A stretch of 30,287 bases of DNA, taken from the IMG/VR virus record IMGVR_UViG_3300025879_000070, positions 1 to 30,287 of that record, one strand, 5' to 3'. Shown one piece after another: positions 24,003 to 30,287 of this stretch; the stretch's first letter is position 1, and every line of letters begins with the position of its first letter. Source of the stretch: a virus. The notes beneath the pieces were generated by a model. The model was not told where the DNA came from and did not search any database. It saw only the letters and a program-made list of their open reading frames with translations. A program made the translations under genes and the position numbers.

Positions 24003-24179
24003 ATGGGATTAATAGATAAAGTAAAGCCTATTAGTAAAAAAGAGCAGGATTTAACAGAACAGGAATCTGAATTTATACTTGCTAAACTAAGAACAGCTAC
24101 ATACAAAGGAAATGAGTTTGAGATGTTCTATACAATTTTCCAAAAAATAGGTAGACATATAAAATCATTAAATAAGTAG
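24003..24179 (+). CDS. Small protein (58 aa), unknown function
   Basis: This is a complete small reading frame starting MGLIDKVKPISKKEQDLTEQ and ending IGRHIKSLNK. It is compact, Lys/Glu-rich and helical and looks like a genuine gene: the codon composition is like its neighbours, it sits immediately before a UUCG-loop terminator, and no other gene competes for the interval. I recall similar short proteins near fibre genes in marine T4-like phages; no function is known. It could be a fibre-assembly or baseplate helper. Confidence 0.6.
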   Translation: MGLIDKVKPISKKEQDLTEQESEFILAKLRTATYKGNEFEMFYTIFQKIGRHIKSLNK

Positions 24180-24199
24180 AAAGTCCTTCGGGACTTTTT
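24180..24199 (+). terminator. Intrinsic terminator with TTCG tetraloop
   Basis: A 7-bp stem AAAGTCC/GGACTTT (24180-24186, 24191-24197) with the stable TTCG loop and a short T-tract begins right after the stop of the 58-aa gene. The next promoter box follows at once. Confidence 0.85.
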
Positions 24200-24200
24200 G

Positions 24201-24210
24201 CTATTTATAG
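24201..24210 (+). promoter_or_regulatory. Putative late promoter box upstream of large fibre gene
   Basis: CTATTTATAG directly follows the T-tract of terminator 24180-24199 and starts an 87-base leader to ATG 24298 that contains a GC-rich structured element. Confidence 0.5.
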
Positions 24211-24240
24211 ATATATTTCATATAATAAAGAAATATTATA

Positions 24241-24279
24241 GGCCCGATAAGGGAAGTGGGCACTGCTTTCAGTGTTACC
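24241..24279 (+). promoter_or_regulatory. GC-rich structured leader of large fibre gene
   Basis: Two adjacent stems: GCCC/GGGC (24242-24245, 24258-24261, 12-base loop) and CACTG/CAGTG (24261-24265, 24270-24274, loop CTTT), sharing C24261. An extended second stem using G-T pairs would compete with the first for the GGGC bases. I match it to no known riboswitch. Confidence 0.35.
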
Positions 24280-24297
24280 AACCATAATATAGAAGAT

Positions 24298-27200
24298 ATG
24301 CCAAACTGGAAAAAAGTAATAACTAGTGGATCTGATGCTAGCTTAAATTCACTTAATGTAGCCTCTGCTTTTACAGCAAGTGGAATAATATACCCTATAT
24401 CAGACGGATCAAATAACCAATCTTTAGTAACAGATGGAGCCGGAAATCTAACATTCGGTAATCCCTACTCAGACAATACCGTAGTATATGGTAAAAACCT
24501 TTCAGGTACTACAATTGAAAAGGGTACTCCTTTATATTTTACTGGAAGTGGAACTGGTGGTAATACAGTAGGGGTATTTCCTGCTGATGCTAGTAATCCT
24601 GCTAGAATGCCTGCAGGAGGTATTGCTGGAGAACAAATGTTAGATGAAGCTGAAGGTGTTATTTTACTTGATGGTTTCATTAATGGTGTAGATACTTCTG
24701 CTTTTGGTAGTGGGGATTTAGTATACGTAGGTGTAGGTGGAGGATATACAAATGTGACTCCTACAGGCTCATCTAATTTAATACAATCCTTAGGATATGT
24801 AGAGAAAATAGACAATACAAATGGTTCAGGTGTAATTAAAGGTCCTGGTGTTACTCGTTCAGTTCCAAACATCCAACAAGGATACGTTTGGGTAGGAAAT
24901 GCAGATGATGTTCCTACTCCTACAGCAACTTCATCTTTAAGTGTAGCAAGTGCTACTCAAACCTCTCAAGCTATTACTTTTAATAATGGAGGAACAGGAG
25001 CGGTATCAGGTACTACTTTCAATGGTTCAACAGCAAGAACCATATCTTATAACACAATAGGGGCACAACCCCTACTTACCAATCCTGTTACAGGAACAGG
25101 AACAACAAATTATTTACCCAAATTCACAGGAACATCAACTTTAGGAAACTCTTTAGTATTTGATGATGGAACAAATATAGGTATCGGAACGAATGATCCT
25201 ATAAGAAGACTTGATGTGAATTCAGGTATTGCATCAGATATAGCTAGATTTGGTAATAATTCTGGTAACTTTACTTTAGGACAGACATCAAATCTTACTT
25301 CATTAGATTTAGCAGCCAATAATGCCTATAGAGTAAGACAAGGTAGTACAGTACCTTTCTCAATCAAATCTGACGGTACATTACAATTAGCCACATACGG
25401 TGCAGGATTCCTTACCACAGACGCTTCAGGTAATGTGAGTGTGAGTACTTCAACATCTTCAGATACATTAGATGATGTTACCGGTCGTGGAAATACAACT
25501 ACTAATTCTATAGAAGTCGGGGATATTAAATCCACAGGTGATATTACAATTGATAATTCATCTGGTGACCCATTTTTAAAGTTTAAAACAACTGCTCAAG
25601 AATATGTTGTAAGAATTGACCAATCAGATAGTGAAAAATTTCAGATTAGAGATACTACTAATAACGAAACTAGACTAACAATTGATACATCAGGTAATTT
25701 AGGTATCGGAACGATTAATCCTTCTAGAAAGTTAGATATTAATGGGGATGCTCAAATTATTTCTGATGCTGGTACAGGATTAAGAATAGTAACAGGGAAT
25801 ACATCTGAAGGTTATTTGATTTTCGGCGACGCGGAAGATAATTCAATGGGAGGGATTGCTTACAACAATTCCACAAATAAATTATCCATTGACTCTAATA
25901 ATATAGAGGCAATCACAATAGATTCTTCAGGTAACGTAGGTATCGGAGCGACTAATCCGAATGCATTATTACATATAAGGAAAGATGACGATACAATCTA
26001 CGATCCTACAGCAGATGATGGACAAAGAGGTATAGGTGCAACTATTCAATTAAATAATAACAGTACAACTACTAATACATTTGGTCAAATAATGTATGAC
26101 ACTGATTCTTCAGGTCAAGCAGTTGCTCGTATTGTATTTCTAGATGCAGGAACTGCTAGTTCAGCTATAGCTTTTGTTACAGAAAATTCAGAAACGAAGG
26201 CGGAAAGAATGCGTATCGCTTCTAATGGTAACGTAGGTATCGGAACTACTAGTCCCGAAAGTAAATTACAGGTTGGAGAAATCTTAGGTTCTAATTATTT
26301 TAATATAATTCGAGGAGATGTAGATTTTATTGGTTCAAATAAAGATATTGGACAATTTCAAGCGGGAACGTTAAACATTAGTTCAACAACTAGATCTAGT
26401 AGTACTCCTTTTAATCAAGGAAACGGACCGTCATTAACTTTTACACAGAACGGTTCAGGTTATGTAGATGGTTATGATCAAGTTATTGGTGGTATTAAGA
26501 CAGAACTAAAAAACCCTGCTAACCTAGATTTTAGCAGTATTATGCAGTTTTATACTCATAATAATTCGAATATTTCTCCTAGAATGACTATAGATAACGA
26601 TGGTAACGTAGGTATCGGAACGGATAGTCCCGACAACAAGCTTCATTTAAGTGTAGGTAGTCAAACAGGAGGATTTAAATTAATAGGTGACTCTTCTGAT
26701 TATACAGCTGCTTTTATATCTAACACAGGTTCCGGTAATGCGGGTATTTATTTTGATGCAATAAATGGGGATATTGCAGGAAATGATTATGGATTTATAG
26801 GCCAAAATGACAGCGGGTATATGTTGTATAACATTGGTCCTAGCTCACCTATACCTTACCATGTCTTCACAGGAGGTAACGTAGGTATCGGAACAACTAG
26901 TCCTGACTATAAGCTTGATGTATCGGGGTCTGGTAGATTTAGCGGACCAATAAATGCTGAAGGAGGGCTTTATTTCAGAGGGGATGCTAATATGGGATTT
27001 ATACCATACCCAATAGGGGGTCAACTTAGAAGTGATTTAAATACTGCAACTGGTTACGTAATGATTAAGCTGCCAACCGATATAGGTAATCAGCCAGATG
27101 ATATGATCTCTTTCCACGTAGATTTATATGACTACACTACAAACGAAATGATTTCCGTATATATAGGTGGTTATGTTTATACTAATGGATCTGGCGGTGG

Positions 27201-27903
27201 TGCTTATTGGTATAATTGTACCTCTATAATCACAACTAAAGAAGATGGTAAAGACTTTAATGTTAGATTTGGTTGGGATGGTACTAATTATTACGTTGCT
27301 ATTGGTGAGACTACCTCTACTTGGGCACATCCTAGTATAATCGTAAGGGATTTTCAATGCTCTTATAGAGGTTCAATCGAACATTATATTGATGGGTGGG
27401 ATGTAAGTATAGGTACTTCTGCTTTAGTTGGTGTTGATGAAACACAAAGTGGTAATTTACCTAAAGCTTCAAGTACACCTCTTTCAACCGCAAGCTCATT
27501 ATACGATTTAATACCAAACGGGGCATTTACAACAACATATGCATTTACCTCTACAGCAGGAACTTGGGCGGAAGTAATGGAAGGTGATGATGTAATTACA
27601 TCATCAGGTACGTATTCTATTCAAGTATTTGTAGATGATCATGGAGTAGGAGGAACTCAATATGATGAATTTTATTCAGGTACAATGAGTTGGTTTGTAG
27701 CAGGTACAAACGATGCTGGAGGTGGGGCTATTTCAGAAATAGTATTACACAGAGCAGGTCACGCTGCAAACACAGGGGTTATTTACTTAAGAACAAGAGA
27801 AACAACAAACGCAGAAACCAACAAGTTAAAGTTAGAGGTAATGAGTAATAAAACATATACAGGGGCATCAAACCTAGTATTTAAATTTGTAAAATTAATA
27901 TAA
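24298..27903 (+). CDS. Large tail fibre protein with GNVGIGTTSP repeats
   Basis: The start is placed at ATG 24298 (MPNWKKVITSGSDASLN) because it parallels the previous fibre; a GTG at 24256 would add 14 residues overlapping a leader hairpin. The protein has 1201 residues. The N-terminal part (about 55-205, KNLSGTTIEKGTPLYFTGSG) is a compact domain known from fibre proteins of related phages. Then come repeated modules headed by GNVGIGTTSP-like sequences at residues 292, 466, 545, 644, 769 and 860, each followed by a K-L-D-(V/I)-type strand. The C-terminal domains are a globular part near 887-1065 and a beta jelly-roll-like end from about 1069 (YDLIPNGAFTTTYAFTSTAG) to LVFKFVKLI, the probable receptor-binding tip. 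No S74 peptidase is seen. Confidence 0.75.
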   Translation: MPNWKKVITSGSDASLNSLNVASAFTASGIIYPISDGSNNQSLVTDGAGNLTFGNPYSDNTVVYGKNLSGTTIEKGTPLYFTGSGTGGNTVGVFPADASNPARMPAGGIAGEQMLDEAEGVILLDGFINGVDTSAFGSGDLVYVGVGGGYTNVTPTGSSNLIQSLGYVEKIDNTNGSGVIKGPGVTRSVPNIQQGYVWVGNADDVPTPTATSSLSVASATQTSQAITFNNGGTGAVSGTTFNGSTARTISYNTIGAQPLLTNPVTGTGTTNYLPKFTGTSTLGNSLVFDDGTNIGIGTNDPIRRLDVNSGIASDIARFGNNSGNFTLGQTSNLTSLDLAANNAYRVRQGSTVPFSIKSDGTLQLATYGAGFLTTDASGNVSVSTSTSSDTLDDVTGRGNTTTNSIEVGDIKSTGDITIDNSSGDPFLKFKTTAQEYVVRIDQSDSEKFQIRDTTNNETRLTIDTSGNLGIGTINPSRKLDINGDAQIISDAGTGLRIVTGNTSEGYLIFGDAEDNSMGGIAYNNSTNKLSIDSNNIEAITIDSSGNVGIGATNPNALLHIRKDDDTIYDPTADDGQRGIGATIQLNNNSTTTNTFGQIMYDTDSSGQAVARIVFLDAGTASSAIAFVTENSETKAERMRIASNGNVGIGTTSPESKLQVGEILGSNYFNIIRGDVDFIGSNKDIGQFQAGTLNISSTTRSSSTPFNQGNGPSLTFTQNGSGYVDGYDQVIGGIKTELKNPANLDFSSIMQFYTHNNSNISPRMTIDNDGNVGIGTDSPDNKLHLSVGSQTGGFKLIGDSSDYTAAFISNTGSGNAGIYFDAINGDIAGNDYGFIGQNDSGYMLYNIGPSSPIPYHVFTGGNVGIGTTSPDYKLDVSGSGRFSGPINAEGGLYFRGDANMGFIPYPIGGQLRSDLNTATGYVMIKLPTDIGNQPDDMISFHVDLYDYTTNEMISVYIGGYVYTNGSGGGAYWYNCTSIITTKEDGKDFNVRFGWDGTNYYVAIGETTSTWAHPSIIVRDFQCSYRGSIEHYIDGWDVSIGTSALVGVDETQSGNLPKASSTPLSTASSLYDLIPNGAFTTTYAFTSTAGTWAEVMEGDDVITSSGTYSIQVFVDDHGVGGTQYDEFYSGTMSWFVAGTNDAGGGAISEIVLHRAGHAANTGVIYLRTRETTNAETNKLKLEVMSNKTYTGASNLVFKFVKLI

Positions 27904-30250
27904 TATGGCTATAAGAAACAACAATATTAATTCAAGAAAGATATATATAGGTACAAACACAGAAGTTGTACCAAATGATGGAGATGCTCTAATTAACGGT
28001 AATGTAGGTATAGGAATGACTAGTCCTGATTATAAACTAGATGTAACAGCAGCAGCAAGAGCTCACGGAGTTAGAATAGGTAGAGATTTTAGTATAGCCG
28101 ATAGAGGAACGGTTAGAATTGATGCTAATGGAGTAGATAAACCTGCTGATGTATTATTTGGTCATACAGCAGCTGCAAATGAAAGTGGCTGGACTGGGGT
28201 TTATTGGTCTTTGAGTTCTAGAGGTACAGAAGATAATGGTAAATTTCAATTATGGAGAGGTTCTGGACATGCAACTCCTTATAACTCTGAACTTAGAGTT
28301 CTTACAGTTCTACCAAATGGTAATGTAGGTATAGGTGCTACTGATCCAGACTACCCTTTAACTGTAAGCGGACTTGCTCAGGTAGCAGGTGCTTTAAGAA
28401 TTACAGAAACAGGAACAGCCCAGAGAATATTGATGGGTAACCAGGATAGTGCGGGTGTTGATAATCCAAGTATAATAGAAGCTGCTAACGGTAACTTATA
28501 TTTTGGTAATGGTGATTCATGGAACGGTGAAGGTGGCACTCACTCTATAAAAATGACTGTTTTAGACGGAGGTAAAGTAGGTATCGGAACAACTAGTCCA
28601 ACAAACGCAAAAGTACATATTGTAGGAGACGGTTCTTATGTCGGTAATGTAGGTTACAACACCCTAACATTAGAAGACTCCTCTGGATACCCTGGTCTTA
28701 ATCTCCGTTCTGGAAATAATAACTGGTTAATAAGAAAAACAGGAAATAACCATAATTTAGAATTTTATTATTCAGCTGATGCCTCTGCTCAAGGTACGGG
28801 AACGTATGGTAATAAATTTACAATTGATACCGGCGGTAATGTAGTAGCATCAGGTGACTTAAATGTAAGCGGAGGTGATATAGTCTTAGGAGGAACAGGT
28901 CGTATCCAAGGTATTGATACAGTATCAGCAGGAACAGATGCCGCAAATAAAACTTATGTTGATAATAAAGTAACTGGATTAACAGAATATGTAGCGGTAG
29001 CCGGTGATACGATGACCGGACAGTTAACACTTACGCAAAACCAAATTTCATCTAATATTGGGACTACCTCTGTAATAAGATTACAACCAGCATCTACCAC
29101 AGATACAACAGGTAAATCTTCAATATTCTTAGGCACTTCCCCTGTAGATAATTATGGTATATCTTTAAGAGGAGCTAGATTAGGTACTAATGGAACTCCA
29201 TCTTTTGAAATAGCAACTCACAACAACAGCGCAGAAGGAGATGTAAGAATAAAAATAGACAGTGTAGGACAAACACGAATAGGTGTTGGTGGGAAAAAAA
29301 CATCAATAGGTGCTGATAGAGCTCCTACTACAGTTTTATCCGTTCACGATATTCAAGACACTTCTAGTTATTCAGGTATTAGGGTAGGTAGATATACTGA
29401 CCCTTACGATAATAATGCATTCTTTGGAATGATAAACGCAGTAGGAGGTTCTTTTAATTTAGTAGCAAAATCAGGTGGTACTATTAAGTTCATGGAAGGA
29501 CAGAGTAGTGCAACTAATATGGAAATAGACGGCAGCGGTAACATTAAGTTCAATAATTACGGAGCTGGTATATTAACCTCTGACGTTGATGGAAATATAA
29601 CTGTAGCAACAACTGTTGCTTCTGCAACTAATGCCGACACTGTTGATGGTGTACATGCTTCTTATACTAGAAATTCAGCTAATACCATCCCCGTAAGAGA
29701 TGGTAACGGATATTTGAATTTAGGATGGATAAACACAACATCAGGAAACACTACTAATACTCTTACTGATATATACGTAAATACCAATGATGGGTATATT
29801 AGAAAAGCAACACCGGCTCATTTTAGAAGTCAAATAACAGATGGGGCGTATGTAAATACTACCGGGGATACAATGACTGGTACACTTACATTCAATAACT
29901 CAACTAATACTAAAATAAATCTCAACGATAGCAATGCCTATTGGCTTGCCACAGCAACAAATTGGGGGCTATATTGGAATACTTCAAATAACCAACTACA
30001 ATTCCATGGAGCAGGGAATACTAGAGGTTATATAGATTTAGATAATGGTAGATTAGGTATAAGTGAACACCTATTAGCAGGAGGTAATGTATACTCCTCA
30101 GGTAATGAAGGATTTGTATTTGGATCGTCAACGGGTGATGGTGAATATATAAAGAGATCTGGAAATGATATTCAATTCTTTGCTGGGGGAAGTGTAAGAA
30201 TGACTGTAGATGGCGATAATACTGGAGTAGGTATTGGTACGACTAGCCCA
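25171..30250 (+). repeat. Dispersed 30-bp fibre repeat encoding GNVGIGTTSP-like motif
   Basis: Ten in-frame copies start at 25171, 25693, 25930, 26227, 26602, 26875, 27998, 28319, 28571 and 30221. The 18-mer GGTAACGTAGGTATCGGA is exact in the copies at 25930, 26227, 26602 and 26875. The copies head the modules of two fibre genes. They could serve as recombination points. Confidence 0.85.
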
Positions 30251-30287
30251 AGGTATCAGTTAGACCTTGCAAAACCTCAGGACTCTT
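27905..30287 (+). CDS. Tail fibre protein, 3' end beyond window
   Basis: The ATG lies one base after the previous stop (TAATATG), giving MAIRNNNINSRKIYIGTNTE. The frame stays open for at least 794 codons to the window edge, so the gene is incomplete. It has no WKK leader and therefore probably occupies another position on the fibre or tail tip. GNVGIGMTSP-type repeats occur at residues 32, 139, 223 and 773. Between them are strand-rich segments with AGDTMTGQLTL and TGDTMTGTLTF, a pattern frequent in phage fibres, and a NADTVDGVHASYTR segment near 580-595. A downstream chaperone or tip domain cannot be judged from this window. Confidence 0.75.
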   Translation, partial: MAIRNNNINSRKIYIGTNTEVVPNDGDALINGNVGIGMTSPDYKLDVTAAARAHGVRIGRDFSIADRGTVRIDANGVDKPADVLFGHTAAANESGWTGVYWSLSSRGTEDNGKFQLWRGSGHATPYNSELRVLTVLPNGNVGIGATDPDYPLTVSGLAQVAGALRITETGTAQRILMGNQDSAGVDNPSIIEAANGNLYFGNGDSWNGEGGTHSIKMTVLDGGKVGIGTTSPTNAKVHIVGDGSYVGNVGYNTLTLEDSSGYPGLNLRSGNNNWLIRKTGNNHNLEFYYSADASAQGTGTYGNKFTIDTGGNVVASGDLNVSGGDIVLGGTGRIQGIDTVSAGTDAANKTYVDNKVTGLTEYVAVAGDTMTGQLTLTQNQISSNIGTTSVIRLQPASTTDTTGKSSIFLGTSPVDNYGISLRGARLGTNGTPSFEIATHNNSAEGDVRIKIDSVGQTRIGVGGKKTSIGADRAPTTVLSVHDIQDTSSYSGIRVGRYTDPYDNNAFFGMINAVGGSFNLVAKSGGTIKFMEGQSSATNMEIDGSGNIKFNNYGAGILTSDVDGNITVATTVASATNADTVDGVHASYTRNSANTIPVRDGNGYLNLGWINTTSGNTTNTLTDIYVNTNDGYIRKATPAHFRSQITDGAYVNTTGDTMTGTLTFNNSTNTKINLNDSNAYWLATATNWGLYWNTSNNQLQFHGAGNTRGYIDLDNGRLGISEHLLAGGNVYSSGNEGFVFGSSTGDGEYIKRSGNDIQFFAGGSVRMTVDGDNTGVGIGTTSPRYQLDLAKPQDS

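Noticed and set aside
24256-24297. GTG at 24256 as start of the large fibre
   Set aside because: It would add 14 residues across a leader hairpin; ATG 24298 gives the MPNWKK start that parallels MATWKK of the preceding fibre.
25171-26904. CRISPR-like array from repeated 30-mers
   Set aside because: Spacing is irregular (75-522 bases), copies are in frame and encode GNVGIGTTSP; these are protein repeats.

Overview
This window looks like the head and neck morphogenesis region plus the start of the tail-fibre region of a T4-like tailed phage (myovirus type). All 30 genes I support lie on the + strand and the DNA is AT-rich. The hallmark genes are recognised by motif and by order: large terminase (gp17-like, 7371-8945), portal (gp20-like, 8972-10894), prohead protease (gp21-like, 13774-14352), scaffold (gp22-like, 15382-16509), major capsid protein (gp23-like, 16533-18098), a PhoH-type ATPase (18235-18921), and neck/tail-completion proteins resembling gp13, gp14 and gp15 (19380-22639). 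Two of the three fibre genes and one small fibre-region protein are complete; the last fibre gene runs off the 3' edge. Almost no start codon has a Shine-Dalgarno sequence, and the starts sit in A/T-rich leaders. That is typical of Bacteroidota (flavobacterial) genes and makes such a host likely, but this is inference.

Layout. Positions 1-7321 hold an accessory block next to the head genes: two HExxH metalloprotease-like proteins (the first cut by the window edge), a HAD-type nucleotidase-like protein, a Cys4 zinc-binding protein, a small protein with a C-terminal membrane segment, a basic protein, an 836-residue mosaic protein, a Gly/Glu-rich protein, a protein with a fresh 201-bp internal duplication, and a possible PD-(D/E)XK-type nuclease. 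Positions 7371-18098 are the head module, with further accessory proteins between portal and protease (10947-13772) and between protease and scaffold (14356-15177). Positions 18235-22639 hold phoH and the neck genes. Positions 22639-30287 hold fibre genes built from a GNVGIGTTSP-type repeat. Tail sheath and tube genes (gp18, gp19), which in T4 lie between gp17 and gp20, are not in the window.

How the parts may work together. About nine proteins in and around the head module begin with a short helix that ends in a hydrophobic-x-Glu triplet at residues 8-13. This looks like the capsid-targeting peptides of T4 internal proteins, which bring cargo into the prohead and are cut off by gp21. Two long mosaic proteins carry similar (L/V/I)-N-E triplets between their modules. 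My main hypothesis is a cargo set (nuclease, proteases, nucleotidase, acidic and basic proteins) packaged in the head and processed by the gp21-like protease. Expression appears to be driven by a recurring CTATTTATAA motif just upstream of many genes, which is the T4 late-promoter octamer in the opposite orientation. Three intrinsic terminators are visible; two of them insulate the scaffold-capsid operon.
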